A stretch of DNA of 64,000 nucleotides from Pseudactinotalea terrae (GCF_009733845.1 NZ_WNXZ01000001.1:930001-994000); one strand, 5' to 3'. Positions 52,766 through 63,482 are shown, numbered from the stretch's first letter. A program made the numbers and translations. Notes: a model not told the origin generated them from the sequence alone.

Positions 52766-54552
52766 CGACCCGCCTCCTCGCGGTCCCGCGCATACGCGGT
52801 GACGATCTCGGCGTACCCGGCATCCCGACCGAGCAGCTCGGTGTGTGTCCCGACGTCGATCACGCGACCGCCGTCCAGGTGCAGCACCCGATCGGCCAGG
52901 GCGATCGTGGCGGTGCGGTAGGCGACGACGAGCACCGTGCAGGCCTGCTCGCGCAGGTTGGCCAGGATCGCCTGCTCCACCTCCGGGTCGACGGCGGAGG
53001 TCGCGTCGTCGAGCACGAGGAGTCTCGGGTTGCGCACCAGCGCACGTGCGATCGCGATGCGCTGCCGCTGACCACCGGAGAGCGAGGTGCCGCGTTCCCC
53101 CACGACCTCGTCGAGCCCGCCGGGGAGCGCCTCGACGAAGCCGTCGGCGCGAGCCAGCCGGAGCGCGGCCCAGACCTGCTCGTCCGTGATCGTGACGTCG
53201 TCGTGGTCGGCGAGGGTGATGTTCGCGCGCACGGTGTCCTCGAACACGAACGCCGTCTGGGCCACGAGGGCGGCGGCGCCCGTTCGGGCCTCGTCGGAGA
53301 GCGCGCGCACGTCGACGCCGTCGTAGCGCACCACGCCCTCGGTGGGGTCGGTCATGCGCAGCAGCACGTCGACGAGGGTCGACTTCCCGGCGCCGGTCGC
53401 TCCGACGACCGCGAGGGTGCCACCGGGCGGGACCACGAAGCTGACGTCGTCGAGCAGCGGGCGGGCGGAACGGCCCTGGCCGACCTCCAGGCCGATGCCC
53501 TCGGCCTCCAGGTGCAGGCCGCCCGAACCGGGCAGGTCCACGTCTCCGGGCTCGAGATAGCCGCGGGCGTCGATCACGCGGGCAACGCGCTCGTGGCCCA
53601 CGAGCGAGCGCGGCAGGTCACCGAGCACGAAGCCGATCGCCCGGACCGGGAAGGTGAGGATCGTCAGCAGGTACGACGCCGTGATCACCGCGCCGGTCTG
53701 GGTCTGGCCGGCGTCCACCCGGTACACGCCGACGACGAGCACCGCAAGCGTGGCGAGCGCGGGCATCAGGTCGATGACCGGGTCGAAGACCGAACGGATC
53801 CTGCCGACCCGCACGTTGGCGGCGCGCAGCTGATCGGCCGCGACGGCGAAGCGCTCCTCCTCCAGCTGCTCGGTGCCGAGCGACTTGACGATCGTGGCGG
53901 CCTCGAAGCTCTCGTGCGCGACGTCGGAGACCCGCGCACGCTCGGCCTGCACCTGCGTGATCGCCGGCGTCATCCAGCGGCGGTAGACGGCGTTGACCAC
54001 GAGCACGAGCGGCAGCACCGTGACGCCGATGAAGCCGAGCACGACGTCGGAGACGAACATCGCCACCGACGCTCCGATCACCATCACGATGACGCCGAGC
54101 GCGAACGGCAGTGGCATGAACACGTAGCCGGCGCTCTCGGCGTCGGAGTTCGCGTTGGAGAGCAGCTGCCCCGTGGGGTGCGCGCGGTGCCACGACATCG
54201 GCAGCCGCAGGTACTGCTGCGTGACGAGACGGCGATGCCCCGCCTGCACATCGATCGAGCCGATGCCCGCCCAGATGCGCCGGCCGGCGACCGTGACCGC
54301 CGAGGTGACCGCCAGCCCGAGCAGCAGCAGACCGGCCCCGATGATCGCTCCGCGACCCACGTCCTCGCCCCCGAGCGCCGGGACCACGACGCTGTCGGTC
54401 AGGCGACCGAGCAGCCATCCCACGGCCACGAAGGACAGCCCCCAGACCGCGCTGGCGACGATGGCGAGGGTGAAGGTCTTGGGCTGAGACCTGATGCCTC
54501 TGCCAAGCAGAAGGAACGAGCGGCGGACGGCGCCACCTGGCAGGGCGTACAC
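52762..54552 (-). CDS. ABC exporter half-transporter, subunit A (degenerate H-loop)
   Basis: A 596-residue partner of subunit B with six helices in residues 25-310. The ATPase domain has Walker A GATGAGKSTLVDVLL (near 376), signature TSLSGGQRQRIAIARAL (near 486) and Walker B LLVLDDATSAVDPEVE (near 508), where the usual catalytic Glu after Walker B is Asp. The H-loop reads VVAYRTATIA, with Tyr-Arg in place of His-Arg. Such one-sided degeneration is typical of heterodimeric exporters. I chose GTG at 54552, 8 nt past a TAGGAT -10; an ATG at 54579 would overlap the divergent gene's start. Confidence 0.9.
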   Translation of the reverse strand: MYALPGGAVRRSFLLLGRGIRSQPKTFTLAIVASAVWGLSFVAVGWLLGRLTDSVVVPALGGEDVGRGAIIGAGLLLLGLAVTSAVTVAGRRIWAGIGSIDVQAGHRRLVTQQYLRLPMSWHRAHPTGQLLSNANSDAESAGYVFMPLPFALGVIVMVIGASVAMFVSDVVLGFIGVTVLPLVLVVNAVYRRWMTPAITQVQAERARVSDVAHESFEAATIVKSLGTEQLEEERFAVAADQLRAANVRVGRIRSVFDPVIDLMPALATLAVLVVGVYRVDAGQTQTGAVITASYLLTILTFPVRAIGFVLGDLPRSLVGHERVARVIDARGYLEPGDVDLPGSGGLHLEAEGIGLEVGQGRSARPLLDDVSFVVPPGGTLAVVGATGAGKSTLVDVLLRMTDPTEGVVRYDGVDVRALSDEARTGAAALVAQTAFVFEDTVRANITLADHDDVTITDEQVWAALRLARADGFVEALPGGLDEVVGERGTSLSGGQRQRIAIARALVRNPRLLVLDDATSAVDPEVEQAILANLREQACTVLVVAYRTATIALADRVLHLDGGRVIDVGTHTELLGRDAGYAEIVTAYARDREEAGR

Positions 54553-54560
54553 GACCAACC

Positions 54561-54566
54561 ATCCTA
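54561..54566 (-). promoter_or_regulatory. -10 element of the ABC exporter operon
   Basis: TAGGAT on the minus strand, 8 nt before the GTG at 54552. It shares two bases, and a CCTAGG core, with the divergent -10 at 54565-54570. Confidence 0.5.
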
Positions 54567-54570
54567 GGCT
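54565..54570 (+). promoter_or_regulatory. -10 element of the DinB-like gene (leaderless)
   Basis: TAGGCT on the plus strand, 7 nt before the ATG at 54578. It overlaps the exporter -10 on the other strand. Confidence 0.5.
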
Positions 54571-54577
54571 GGGTCGC

Positions 54578-55204
54578 ATGACGCGTTGGGACCTGGTCGA
54601 ACGGCAGCACCTCGTGGCGACGCTGGAGGCGGCGGACCCGCTCGCCCCCACGCTGTGCGAGGGCTGGGAGGTGCGGCACCTGGCGGCGCACCTGTACCTG
54701 CGGCGGCACCGGCCGTGGCGCTCATGGCAGCAGGACGAGAACAGCGTGTTCGCCGAGCTCGCGGAGCAGGCGAAGGATCCCGTGGCCTACCGAGACCTCG
54801 TGGGCCGGTTCGCGGCGGCGCCGGCCCCGATCTCGCTGATGGCGCTGACCGACGGCCCGCTCGGTCCCGTGACGAACACCACCGAGTACGTCATCCACCA
54901 CGAGGACGTTCGGCGTGGCGCCGGCCCCGTGCCGGCACGCACGTTGCCGGCCGAGCACGCCGATGCGCTCTTCGACTCCGTCGTGCAGTTCTCGAAGCTG
55001 GCGCTGCGCAGGCTCGAGGTCGGCGTGGTGCTCGGTGTCCCGGGCGGGCGGCGGCGCGTGGTGAAGAAGGGCACCGACTCCGTGGCCGTGATCGGCGCCC
55101 CGGTCGAGCTCGCGCTGCTGACGTCGGGGCGCGGGCGCGCCGCCGATGTGGAGCTGCTCGGCTCGGAGAGCGCCGTGGCGTCGTTCGAGGCTGCGCTTAT
55201 CTGA
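54578..55204 (+). CDS. TIGR03085-family metal-binding protein (DinB/maleylpyruvate isomerase-like)
   Basis: A 208-residue actinobacterial protein of the DinB-like four-helix superfamily. The N-terminal domain has [24 protein letters not shown] (near residues 23-46), where HLAAHL supplies a metal-site histidine, and [17 protein letters not shown] (near 98-114) holds the partner histidines. The family is linked by similarity to mycothiol-dependent isomerases and transferases, but its reaction is unknown. The start is the ATG at 54578, 7 nt past TAGGCT. The stop overlaps the convergent hisF by 8 bp. Confidence 0.87.
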   Translation: MTRWDLVERQHLVATLEAADPLAPTLCEGWEVRHLAAHLYLRRHRPWRSWQQDENSVFAELAEQAKDPVAYRDLVGRFAAAPAPISLMALTDGPLGPVTNTTEYVIHHEDVRRGAGPVPARTLPAEHADALFDSVVQFSKLALRRLEVGVVLGVPGGRRRVVKKGTDSVAVIGAPVELALLTSGRGRAADVELLGSESAVASFEAALI

Positions 55205-55970
55205 CGACGATCCCCGCGGCGCGCATCTCGTCCTTGACCTGGGCGACGGTGAGCGTCCCGAAGTGGAACACGCTCGCGGCGAGCACGGCGTCAGCACCCG
55301 CCTGCACGGCCTCGACGAAGTGCTGCGCCGTGCCGGCACCACCGCTCGCGATCAGCGGCACGTCGACGGCGGCACGGACCGCCTCGATCATCGGCAGGTC
55401 GAAACCGGCGGTGGTGCCGTCGGCGTCGATCGAGTTGAGCAGGATCTCCCCGACGCCGTGGCTGGCGGCGTAGGTGACCCACTCGAGCGCATCCTTGCCC
55501 GTGCCCCGGCGACCGCCGTGGGTGGTGACCTCGTAGCCCGACGGGGTCGTCTCGCCGTCGGGCCGGCACCGGCGCGCATCCACCGACAGCACCAGCACCT
55601 GGGATCCGAACCGCTGACTGATCTCGCCGATCATCTCAGGGCGTGCGACGGCGGCGGTGTTGACGCCGACCTTGTCCGCGCCCGCGCGCAGCAGCATCGC
55701 GACGTCCTCGTCGGAGCGGACGCCGCCGCCCACGGTCAACGGCACGAACACCTCCTCGGCGGTGCGGCCCACCACCTCGAGCGTGGTGGCGCGGCCGTCG
55801 GTGGAGGCGCTGATGTCGAGGAAAGTCAGCTCGTCGGCGCCCTCGGAGTCGTACCGGTGAGCGAGCTCGACCGGGTCGCCGGCATCGGTGAGGTTCTCGA
55901 AGTTCACGCCCTTGACGACGCGACCGCCGTCGACGTCCAGGCAGGGGATCACTCTGATGGCGACGGTCAT
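55197..55970 (-). CDS. hisF: Imidazole glycerol phosphate synthase subunit HisF
   Basis: A 257-residue cyclase barrel that makes imidazole glycerol phosphate and AICAR from PRFAR with ammonia from HisH. Catalytic Asp residues are in [19 protein letters not shown] (near residues 6-24, Asp11-type) and [14 protein letters not shown] (near 128-141). Phosphate sites [11 protein letters not shown] (near 77) and [13 protein letters not shown] (near 180) are clear. The start is the ATG at 55970 (MTVAIRV), overlapping the FKBP lipoprotein stop by 4 bp. The operon link to FKBP and pafA is unusual for a his gene. Confidence 0.97.
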   Translation of the reverse strand: MTVAIRVIPCLDVDGGRVVKGVNFENLTDAGDPVELAHRYDSEGADELTFLDISASTDGRATTLEVVGRTAEEVFVPLTVGGGVRSDEDVAMLLRAGADKVGVNTAAVARPEMIGEISQRFGSQVLVLSVDARRCRPDGETTPSGYEVTTHGGRRGTGKDALEWVTYAASHGVGEILLNSIDADGTTAGFDLPMIEAVRAAVDVPLIASGGAGTAQHFVEAVQAGADAVLAASVFHFGTLTVAQVKDEMRAAGIVVR

Positions 55971-56866
55971 GAACCCGATCCTTCTCCGCTGACGTCGGAC
56001 TGCGAGGTGACCGCGAGCACGTCGACGACGAACACCACGGTGTCGGTGCCGTCGGCCTGCGCGGGCGGCACCACGAGCAGCACGCGGGAGCCCACGGCCG
56101 CGTCGACGAGGCCGTCCTGCAGCCCGGGGATGCGGTCGACGAGCGGGATGGTCACCGGCAACGTGCCGGGACCCCACGTGCTGTCGAGCACCTCACCGGT
56201 CGACCAGGCCATCTGCACGTACCGCACGGTCACCGACTCGCCCGCCTGCACCTGCGGCCCGTCACCGCGGATCAGCTGGGCGATCGTCAACGAGTTCGGC
56301 GGGGCGCCCTCGGGCAGCGTGATCGTGGGGGTGCCGTCGTCGGCGACAGCGACCTGCGGCAGCGTCTCGGGGACCTCGAGCGGGGTGCCGACCGCCTGGG
56401 TGGGCAGGATGTCGTACACGATCACGACCGGGTCGGGCACGGTCATCGAACCGGGCTCCAGGCGCAGCAGCCGGCTGCCCTCGGTACGGCCGAGCAGCTC
56501 GTCGTAGAGCGGGCCGGCCTCGTCCTCGGTCAGCTGCAGGATGCGCGGCTCGGAGCCGTAGGAGTCCTCGACCACCTCGCCCGTGACGGCGTCGAAGGCG
56601 ATGTAGGCCAGCATGACGGCGTCGCCGTCGGCGAGCTCGGCGCCCTCCCCCGGGATCAGCGTGGTCGTGACGATCTTCTCGATCTTCAGCGGCGTCTCGA
56701 GCGTCACGAGCGGGCGACGCCCGACCTCGCCGGCGACCTCGATGCCGGCGTTCGGGTCCGGCGGCGGCTCGGGCTCCTGACGGCAGCCGGCGAGCAGGGC
56801 GAGCACGATCACGGTCAGCACCGTCACGAGAGCGCGCAGCGGGGTGCGCGGGGACGTGACGGGCAT
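55967..56866 (-). CDS. FKBP-type peptidyl-prolyl isomerase lipoprotein
   Basis: A 299-residue exported protein. A basic N-terminus and hydrophobic core lead to lipobox LLAGC (Cys near residue 29). Two FKBP-like regions follow: residues 60-165 ([35 protein letters not shown]) and 185-285, where the better-kept copy has [44 protein letters not shown] and [12 protein letters not shown]. Such proteins speed prolyl isomerisation of folding extracytoplasmic proteins. TAGAAT lies 8 nt before the ATG. It follows pafA after 43 bp in many actinobacterial proteasome loci. Confidence 0.9.
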   Translation of the reverse strand: MPVTSPRTPLRALVTVLTVIVLALLAGCRQEPEPPPDPNAGIEVAGEVGRRPLVTLETPLKIEKIVTTTLIPGEGAELADGDAVMLAYIAFDAVTGEVVEDSYGSEPRILQLTEDEAGPLYDELLGRTEGSRLLRLEPGSMTVPDPVVIVYDILPTQAVGTPLEVPETLPQVAVADDGTPTITLPEGAPPNSLTIAQLIRGDGPQVQAGESVTVRYVQMAWSTGEVLDSTWGPGTLPVTIPLVDRIPGLQDGLVDAAVGSRVLLVVPPAQADGTDTVVFVVDVLAVTSQSDVSGEGSGS

Positions 56867-56874
56867 GGTCTCGG

Positions 56875-56880
56875 ATTCTA
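56875..56880 (-). promoter_or_regulatory. -10 element of the FKBP lipoprotein gene
   Basis: TAGAAT on the minus strand, 8 nt before the ATG, in the 43-bp gap after pafA. It suggests that the FKBP-hisF pair has its own start of transcription. Confidence 0.5.
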
Positions 56881-56909
56881 AGGTGCGCAGATGAGGGCCT
56901 GGGACAGCC

Positions 56910-58319
56910 CTACAGGCCCAGGATCGGGTCGCTGACGACGTCGCTCGACTCACCGGAGTCGAGCCCGGCGATCAGGCGCTCCACACGCGGGTCGACGCTG
57001 CGGAACGGGTCCTTGCAGAGCACCGTGCGACCAGCCTGGTCGTTGACCTTGAGGTGCACCCAGTCGACCGTGAAGTCGCGCCTGCGGGCGGTCGCGGCGC
57101 GGACGAAGTCGCCACGCAGCCGTGCCCGGGTGGTCTGCGGCGGCTGGTCCGTGGCGGTGGTGATGGTCTGCTCGTCGACCACGGTCGCGGCGAGGCCACG
57201 CTCCTGCAGCCGTGCGAACAGACCCTCGGTCGGCGAGATGTCGTGGTAGGCGAGGTCGAGGCGCTGGATCCGGGCGTCCGAGAGCGGCACGTCGCCTCTC
57301 GCGCGGTAGCGGTCGATCAGGCGCTTCTTGATCACCCAGTCCAGCTCGGTCTCGACGGCGGTGAGATCGCCCGAGGCGAGCGCGGTCAGGCCGCGCTCCC
57401 ACAGGTCGAGCACCCAGGCGTCGTGCGGACCGCGCTCGTCGGCCTGCTCCACGAAGTCCCGTGCCTTCTCCAGGTAGGCGCCCTGCATCTGCAGCGCGCT
57501 CATCCGCTCGCCCCGTGCGAGGGGCACAGCGGCGGTCCCGGTGAGGTCGTGGCTGATCTCACGGATCGCCCGGACCGGGTTCTCCAGCGAGTAGTCACGG
57601 AACGTCGCACCGGCCTCGAGCATCCGCAGCACCAGGTCGGTCATGCCGACCTTGAGCATCGTGGTGGTCTGCGACATCGAGGAGTCGCCCGAGATCACGT
57701 GCAGGCGCCGGTACTCCTCGGCGTCGGCGTGCGGCTCGTCGCGCGTGTTGATGATCGGGCGCGACCGGGTGGTGGCCGAGCTGGTCGCCTCCCACAGGTG
57801 GTCGGCGCGCTGGCTGAAGGTGTACAGCGGGCCGCGTGAGGTCACCAGGACGTGGCCGGCGCCGGTGAGGATCTGCCTCGTGATGAGGAACGGCACCAGC
57901 ACCTCGGCCGTGCGAGCAAAGTCGCTGCGGCGCCGGATCAGGTAGTTCTCGTGACAGCCGTAGGAGTTGCCGGCCGAGTCGAGGTTGTTCTTGAAGAGGT
58001 GGATCTTCCCCTCGACGCCGTCGGCGGCCAGGCGAGCCTGCGCATCGGTCACCAGGCCCTGCAGGATCCGCTCCCCCGCCTTGTCGTGAGCCACCAGCTG
58101 CTGCAGGTCGTCGCACTCGGCGGTGGCGTACTCCGGATGCGACCCGACGTCGAGGTACAGGCGCGAGCCGTTCGCGAGGAATACGTTGCTCGACCGCCCC
58201 CAGGCCACGACCTTGCGGAACAGGTAGCGCGCGACCTCCTCGGCGGAGAGTCCCCGCCCCTGCGGTGCCGCGCAGGTCACCCCGAACTCGGTCTCGAGCC
58301 CGAAGATGCGGCGGATCAC
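56910..58319 (-). CDS. pafA: Pup-protein ligase
   Basis: A 469-residue carboxylate-amine ligase that attaches deamidated Pup to lysines of target proteins. The glutamine-synthetase-like fold shows the ATP/Mg site [14 protein letters not shown] (near residues 3-16), the [25 protein letters not shown] (near 46-70), [21 protein letters not shown] (near 105-125) and [24 protein letters not shown] (near 200-223). The length fits PafA and the [12 protein letters not shown] form separates it from Dop. The start is GTG at 58319, overlapping the prcA stop by 4 bp. Confidence 0.98.
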   Translation of the reverse strand: MIRRIFGLETEFGVTCAAPQGRGLSAEEVARYLFRKVVAWGRSSNVFLANGSRLYLDVGSHPEYATAECDDLQQLVAHDKAGERILQGLVTDAQARLAADGVEGKIHLFKNNLDSAGNSYGCHENYLIRRRSDFARTAEVLVPFLITRQILTGAGHVLVTSRGPLYTFSQRADHLWEATSSATTRSRPIINTRDEPHADAEEYRRLHVISGDSSMSQTTTMLKVGMTDLVLRMLEAGATFRDYSLENPVRAIREISHDLTGTAAVPLARGERMSALQMQGAYLEKARDFVEQADERGPHDAWVLDLWERGLTALASGDLTAVETELDWVIKKRLIDRYRARGDVPLSDARIQRLDLAYHDISPTEGLFARLQERGLAATVVDEQTITTATDQPPQTTRARLRGDFVRAATARRRDFTVDWVHLKVNDQAGRTVLCKDPFRSVDPRVERLIAGLDSGESSDVVSDPILGL

Positions 58320-59014
58320 CCGCCGGCCGCCAGCAGCGCGGCGAGGTCGTCGCCGTCGAGCCGCCGGAACGCGCGCCGGGTCCGGGTGCGGTCGAGGACC
58401 GCGGCCTCGAGCGCCGTCGGGACGATCTCGCGGACGGCACCGTCCTCGGCCGTTCCCAGCGTCCGGACGGCGAGCTGCATCGCCTCCTCGAGCGTGAGCC
58501 CGGGGCGCCACGCCGCCTCGACGAGCGCGCCGAGCCGCTCGGCGTCACCGCCCATCACGACGCGGCCGGGCTCGTCGGTGACAGACCCGTCGTAGGAGAG
58601 CCGGTAGATCTGGTCCTGCTCCTGCGTGACCCCGACCTCGGTCACGGCGAGCTCGACCTCGAGCGGCTTGGACTCGGTGGTGAACACCGCTCCGAGGGTC
58701 TGCGCGTAGGCGTTGGCGAGCCCGCGCGCGGTGACGTCGATGCGGTCGTAGGAGTAGCCGCGCATGTCGGCGTACCGCACGCCGGCGACGCGCAGGTTCT
58801 CGAACTCGTTGTACTTGCCGACCGCGGCGAACGCGATCCGGTCGTAGATCTCGCTGACCTTGTGCAGCGCCCGCGAGGGGTTCTCGGTGGCGAAGGCGAT
58901 CCCGCCGTCATAGCCGAGCACGACGACGGAGCGGCCGCGGGCGATCCCCTTGCGTGCGAAGTCCGCCCGGTCCTTCATCAGCTGTTCGGGCGAGACGTAG
59001 AACGACTGCGTCAT
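58316..59014 (-). CDS. prcA: Proteasome alpha subunit
   Basis: A 232-residue non-catalytic outer-ring subunit of the 20S proteasome. The N-terminal gating segment [27 protein letters not shown] precedes the family motifs [48 protein letters not shown] (near residues 28-75). There is no N-terminal threonine. The C-terminus is polar. It overlaps prcB and pafA by 4 bp each. Confidence 0.97.
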   Translation of the reverse strand: MTQSFYVSPEQLMKDRADFARKGIARGRSVVVLGYDGGIAFATENPSRALHKVSEIYDRIAFAAVGKYNEFENLRVAGVRYADMRGYSYDRIDVTARGLANAYAQTLGAVFTTESKPLEVELAVTEVGVTQEQDQIYRLSYDGSVTDEPGRVVMGGDAERLGALVEAAWRPGLTLEEAMQLAVRTLGTAEDGAVREIVPTALEAAVLDRTRTRRAFRRLDGDDLAALLAAGG

Positions 59015-59850
59015 GATGCACCTCCGCGCTCGGGGCTGGCGTGGCGGCGCGCGGCGATCGCCTCGGTGTGGCGCGCGAGGTCGTCCTGGCTGATGCTCTC
59101 GTAGCCCTGGGCGTCGACGCGAGCGACGATGGGGTAGATGCCGCGGATGGCATCCGGTCCGCCGGTGGCGGAGTCCTCGTCGGCGGCATCCACGAGAGCG
59201 TGCAGCGCGACCTGGACCGCCTCCTCGGCGTCGAGCCCGTGGCTCCAGAGCTTCTTGAGCGAGCCGCGTGCGAACACCGAGCCGGACCCCACGCTGTGGT
59301 GGTCCTGCTCCTCGTACCGGCCGCCGACGACGTCGTAGGAGAAGATCCGGCCGATCTCCCGTTGCTGGTCGAACCCGCCGAACAACGGCACCGCGGCGAG
59401 CCCCTGGATCGCCAGGCTCAGGTTGGACCGGACCATGGTGGCGAGCCGGTTCGCCTTGCCCTCCAGCGAGAGCCGGGAGCCCTCGATCTTCTCGAAGTGC
59501 TCGAGCTCGAGCTGGAACAGCCGCACCAGCTCGACGGCGAGCCCCGCCGTGCCGGCGATGCCGATCGCGGAGAAGTCGTCCGCAGGGAACACCTTCTCCA
59601 TCTGACGGTGCGCGATCTGGTTGCCCATGGTCGCGCGGCGGTCGCCGGCCATGATGATCCCGTCGGCGTAGGTGAGCGCGACGATCGTGGTCGCGTGCGG
59701 GCTCACGTGCGCCAGGCTCTCGCTGCCCACCAGGTCATGGCGGCGCCCGGGGAGCAGATCGGGGGCGTAGGAGGCGAGGAACTCGGTGAACGAGGCGCTG
59801 CCAGGGGTCGTGAACGCTGCCGGGAGCCGGCCACCGGACTCGAGGCTCAC
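59011..59850 (-). CDS. prcB: Proteasome beta subunit
   Basis: A 279-residue catalytic subunit. The first 53 residues are a propeptide, with cleavage expected at [12 protein letters not shown] to expose Thr54. The mature part has [35 protein letters not shown], which includes the lysine and glycine motifs of the active site. The start is GTG at 59850, overlapping the pup stop by 4 bp. The long open frame to the right is antisense to dop and carries no similarity. Confidence 0.97.
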   Translation of the reverse strand: MSLESGGRLPAAFTTPGSASFTEFLASYAPDLLPGRRHDLVGSESLAHVSPHATTIVALTYADGIIMAGDRRATMGNQIAHRQMEKVFPADDFSAIGIAGTAGLAVELVRLFQLELEHFEKIEGSRLSLEGKANRLATMVRSNLSLAIQGLAAVPLFGGFDQQREIGRIFSYDVVGGRYEEQDHHSVGSGSVFARGSLKKLWSHGLDAEEAVQVALHALVDAADEDSATGGPDAIRGIYPIVARVDAQGYESISQDDLARHTEAIAARRHASPERGGAS

Positions 59851-60038
59851 TGTCCGCCCTTCTGGACGAAGCCGCGCACGAAGGTCTCGGCGTTCGTCTC
59901 CAGCACGTCGTCGATCTCGGCGAGCAACGAGTCGACCTCCGTGTCGCTCGCCGCAGCGGAGGATGCCGGGGGCGGCGGTGGGGTCTCGTCGTCCGGCGGA
60001 TCGGGGTTCTGGCGGTTCTCGAACTGCTGCGACGACAC
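59847..60038 (-). CDS. pup: Prokaryotic ubiquitin-like protein Pup
   Basis: A 63-residue tag protein. It is disordered and acidic with a Pro run (residues 20-25), then the conserved Mpa-binding helix ([29 protein letters not shown]). The C-terminus GGQ must be deamidated to GGE by Dop before PafA can use it. A strong ribosome site (AAGGAG) lies 5 to 6 nt before the GTG start. It follows dop after 36 bp and overlaps prcB by 4 bp. Confidence 0.98.
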   Translation of the reverse strand: MSSQQFENRQNPDPPDDETPPPPPASSAAASDTEVDSLLAEIDDVLETNAETFVRGFVQKGGQ

Positions 60039-60074
60039 AGTGACTCCTTCTGGTGTGCTGCGCTGGACTCGATC

Positions 60075-61679
60075 CTACGTGGACGGCCCGGTCAACGCGG
60101 CCAGCAGCGACCCCGGGTCCGTGTGGGAGTCGAGCAGCGCTCCCACGTGCTGCTGCGTGCCCCGGTGCGGGTCGGGCATCGGCACGCGCTGCAGGTGACG
60201 TGCCTCCGCGACGTCGAACACGACCGCGTCCCAGTTCGCCGAGGCGATCGCCCCCGGGTAGCGGCGGATGCACTCGCCACGGAAGTAGGCGCGGGTGTCG
60301 GTGGGCGCGTGCGCGATCGCCCGCTCCACCTCCTCCTGGCTCACGAGGACCTCCACCGCGCCAGCCGCGGCGAGCTTGCTGTAGACGCTGCGCTCGGGGC
60401 GCAGGTCGGACCATTGCAGGTCGAGCGCGGCGAGCCGCGGGTGGTCCCAGCCGATCTGGTCGCGCCGCCGCATGCCCTCGAGCACGCGGAGCTTGGCGAG
60501 CCACTCGACCTCTCGCGCGCAGCCCGAGGGGTCGGTGGCCAGCCGGTCCAGCAGGTCGAGCCATCGATGGACGACGTCGGCGGTCGCCGGATCGGGAGCC
60601 TCGCCCTGGGCGGCCCCCTCCTCGAGCGCCGCCGCCACGGCCTCGGCGTAGCCGCGCTGGATCTGCAGCGCGGTCATCGTGCGGCCGTCGGCCAGGTCCA
60701 ACGGCTCCGACAGCGACAGGTCGTGACTGACCCGGTGCGCCGCGCCGACCGGATCGGCCAGCGCGAGCGCGGCGATCTCGAGCGGCACTCCCCCGTGCTC
60801 CAGCAGCCACAGCACCAGCGACGTCGTCCCGACCTTGAGGTAGGTGGCCACCTCGAGCAGGTTCGCGTCACCGACGATCACGTGCAGCCGCCGGAACCGC
60901 TCGGAGTCGGCGTGCGGCTCGTCGCGGGTGTTGATGATCGGCCGGCGCAGGGTGGTCTCCAGCCCCACCTCGGCCTCGAGGTAGTCGGCGCGCTGGGTGA
61001 TCTGGAACCCGGGCCGTTCCCCGCGCTGGCCGAGCCCGACCCTCCCGGCGCCCGCGAACACCGGCCTGGTGACCAGGAAGGAGGTCAGCATCGTCACGAT
61101 GTCCCCGAACGGCACCTCACGGTCCATCAGGTAGTTCTCGTGGGTGCCGTAGCTGGCGCCCTTGCCGTCGGTGTTGTTCTTGTACAGCGCGACCTCGGGC
61201 ATCCCGGGGATCTGTGCGAGCAACCGGGAGGAGCGCAGCAGGATCTCGTCACCTGCCCGGTCCCAGAGCACGGCGTCGCGCGGGTTGGTGACCTCGGGCC
61301 CGGAGTACTCGGGGTGAGCGTGGTCCACGTAGAACCGTGCCCCGTTGGGCAGGATCACGTTGGACACGACGCCCTGCTCGAGCTCCGGCGCCGGGCGACG
61401 TCGGTGCGTGACGCCCCAGTCGCCGTCCGGGGCGGGGTTCGCCTCGTCGTCGGTGAGCTGGCTCGGGTGCGCCGCAGAACGGTCGACGCGCCAGCCGCGC
61501 GCGTCGCGCAACGGGTCCTCGTCGGCGTAGTCCCAGCGTGCGCGTGCCCCGCCCGAGATGCCCTCGTTCGCATACGCCGTGACCACCTGAGCGCTCAGCA
61601 GCATCGGGTTGGCGCCGGGGTCGCGGACCCCGAGGATCCCGTACTCCGTCTCGATGCCCATGATGCGTCGCACAGTCAC
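60075..61679 (-). CDS. dop: Pup deamidase/depupylase
   Basis: A 534-residue PafA paralogue that deamidates Pup and removes it from substrates. It has [14 protein letters not shown] (residues 4-17), the [23 protein letters not shown] (near 105-127), [20 protein letters not shown] (near 157-176) and [26 protein letters not shown] (near 250-275). The extra Dop loop near residues 43-70 ([18 protein letters not shown]) separates it from PafA. I chose GTG at 61679, 7 nt past TAGGGT; an ATG six codons in is a poor alternative. Confidence 0.97.
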   Translation of the reverse strand: MTVRRIMGIETEYGILGVRDPGANPMLLSAQVVTAYANEGISGGARARWDYADEDPLRDARGWRVDRSAAHPSQLTDDEANPAPDGDWGVTHRRRPAPELEQGVVSNVILPNGARFYVDHAHPEYSGPEVTNPRDAVLWDRAGDEILLRSSRLLAQIPGMPEVALYKNNTDGKGASYGTHENYLMDREVPFGDIVTMLTSFLVTRPVFAGAGRVGLGQRGERPGFQITQRADYLEAEVGLETTLRRPIINTRDEPHADSERFRRLHVIVGDANLLEVATYLKVGTTSLVLWLLEHGGVPLEIAALALADPVGAAHRVSHDLSLSEPLDLADGRTMTALQIQRGYAEAVAAALEEGAAQGEAPDPATADVVHRWLDLLDRLATDPSGCAREVEWLAKLRVLEGMRRRDQIGWDHPRLAALDLQWSDLRPERSVYSKLAAAGAVEVLVSQEEVERAIAHAPTDTRAYFRGECIRRYPGAIASANWDAVVFDVAEARHLQRVPMPDPHRGTQQHVGALLDSHTDPGSLLAALTGPST

Positions 61680-61686
61680 GGGCTCA

Positions 61687-61692
61687 ACCCTA
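61687..61692 (-). promoter_or_regulatory. -10 element of leaderless dop promoter
   Basis: TAGGGT on the minus strand, 7 nt before the dop GTG. Confidence 0.55.
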
Positions 61693-61790
61693 GGTGCGCA
61701 CCCGGTCGAGGTCCGCACGCAGCCCGCGGGAAAGCGCTCTGGGGTGACGGCGGTCCGCCCGGTGGACCCGAACGACCCCGAAGCGCGTCG

Positions 61791-63467
61791 CTACAGGTAC
61801 TGACCGGTCTGGGAGACGTTCTCGATCGTCCGACCCGCCTCCGCGGCGCCCTTGTGCTGCACGATCGTGCGGATGAACACGATCCGCTCGCCCTTCTTGC
61901 CGGACACGCGCGCCCAGTCGTCGGGGTTGGTGGTGTTGGGCAGGTCCTCGTTCTCGTGGAACTCCGCGAGGCACGCGTCGAGCATGTGCTCGACCCGGAT
62001 GCCGCGCACCCCGGTGGCCAGCAGGTCCTTGATCGCGTTCTTCTTGGCGCGGTCCACGATATTCGCGATCATCGCGCCGGAGCTGAAGTCCTTGAAGTAC
62101 AGGATCTCCTTGTCGCCGCTGGCGTAGGTGACCTCGAGGAACTGGTTCTCGGCGTCCTCGGCGTACATCCGCCCGACCACGCGCTCGATCATGGCCTCGA
62201 CAGCGGCACCGGCGTCGCCGTCGTGCTCGGCGAGGTCGTCCGGGTGGATCGGGAGGTCGTCGGTGAGGTACTTGGCGAAGATGTCGCGGGCAGCCTCGGC
62301 GTCAGGGCGCTCGATCTTGATCTTCACGTCGAGCCGGCCGGGGCGCAGGATCGCCGGGTCGATCATGTCCTCCCGGTTGGAGGCGCCGATGACGATGACG
62401 TTCTCGAGGCGCTCGACGCCGTCGATCTCGCTCAGCAGCTGAGGCACGATCGTGGTCTCGACGTCGGAGCTCACGCCGGTGCCGCGGGTGCGGAAGAGCG
62501 ACTCCATCTCGTCGAAGAACACGACCACCGGGATGCCCTGGGAGGCTTTCTCGCGAGCGCGCGAGAAGATCAGTCGGATGTGCCGCTCGGTCTCGCCCAC
62601 GAACTTGTTGAGCAGCTCGGGGCCCTTGATGTTGAGGAAGTAGCTCTTCGGCCTGCCGGTAGCGTCGGGCTCGACGCTCTGCCCCTCCTCCTCGGCGCGC
62701 TTGGCGAGCGCGGTCGCCGCGAGCGACGTCGCGACCGCCTTCGCGATCAGCGTCTTGCCGCAGCCGGGCGGCCCGTACAGCAGCAGCCCCTTCGGGGGCT
62801 TGAGGCCGTGCTCGCGGAACAGGTCGGGGTGCAGGAACGGCAGCTCGACGGCGTCGCGGATCTGCTCGATCTGCGCGGCGAGGCCACCGATGTCGGAGTA
62901 GTCGACGTCGGGCACCTCCTCGAGCATGAGGTCCTCGACGTCGGAGCGCGGGATCCGCTCGAAGGTGAATCCGGTGCGGGTGTCGACCGTGAGCGCGTCG
63001 CCCACCCGGACACCGGTCTGCGCCAGCGGTCCGGAGAGCCGCAGCACCCGCTCCTCGTCGGCGCGCCCGACCGCGAGCACCCGGTCGGGGTCGAGCACCT
63101 CCTTGACGGTCACGAGCTCGCCGACCGGCTCGTAGGTGCCCGCGGAGACGACGGTCATCGCCTCGTTGAGCTGGACCTCCTGGCCCGGGCGCAGGTCGTC
63201 GATCTCGACGCTCGGCGACACCCCGACGCGCAGCTTGCGGCCCGAGGACATCACGTCGATCGAGCGGTCCTGGTGCGCGCGCACGAAGACGGCGTACGAG
63301 CCCGGCGGACGAGTCATCTCCTCGAGCTGCGCCCGCAGCTCGACGAGCTGGGTGCGAGCTGCGGTCAGCGCCGCGACCAGGCGCTCGTTCTTCGCCGAGA
63401 GGTCCACGACGCGCTTCTCCGCATCGCGGGGGGTGCCACCGACCCTGCCTGGGACCTGCTCACTCAT
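61791..63467 (-). CDS. mpa: Proteasome-associated AAA ATPase (Mpa/ARC)
   Basis: A 558-residue hexameric unfoldase that feeds pupylated proteins into the proteasome. An N-terminal coiled coil (residues 15-50) binds Pup. Two OB domains follow (to about residue 190), then the AAA domain: Walker [18 protein letters not shown] (near 223-239), Walker [13 protein letters not shown] (near 309-320), arginine finger region RPGRLDVKI (near 367). The C-terminus GQYL is the tail that docks on the 20S ring. TATCGT lies 7 nt before the ATG. Confidence 0.98.
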   Translation of the reverse strand: MSEQVPGRVGGTPRDAEKRVVDLSAKNERLVAALTAARTQLVELRAQLEEMTRPPGSYAVFVRAHQDRSIDVMSSGRKLRVGVSPSVEIDDLRPGQEVQLNEAMTVVSAGTYEPVGELVTVKEVLDPDRVLAVGRADEERVLRLSGPLAQTGVRVGDALTVDTRTGFTFERIPRSDVEDLMLEEVPDVDYSDIGGLAAQIEQIRDAVELPFLHPDLFREHGLKPPKGLLLYGPPGCGKTLIAKAVATSLAATALAKRAEEEGQSVEPDATGRPKSYFLNIKGPELLNKFVGETERHIRLIFSRAREKASQGIPVVVFFDEMESLFRTRGTGVSSDVETTIVPQLLSEIDGVERLENVIVIGASNREDMIDPAILRPGRLDVKIKIERPDAEAARDIFAKYLTDDLPIHPDDLAEHDGDAGAAVEAMIERVVGRMYAEDAENQFLEVTYASGDKEILYFKDFSSGAMIANIVDRAKKNAIKDLLATGVRGIRVEHMLDACLAEFHENEDLPNTTNPDDWARVSGKKGERIVFIRTIVQHKGAAEAGRTIENVSQTGQYL

Positions 63468-63474
63468 GCCATCA

Positions 63475-63480
63475 ACGATA
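63475..63480 (-). promoter_or_regulatory. -10 element of leaderless mpa promoter
   Basis: TATCGT on the minus strand, 7 nt before the mpa ATG, in the gap after trmI. Confidence 0.55.
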
Positions 63481-63482
63481 GG

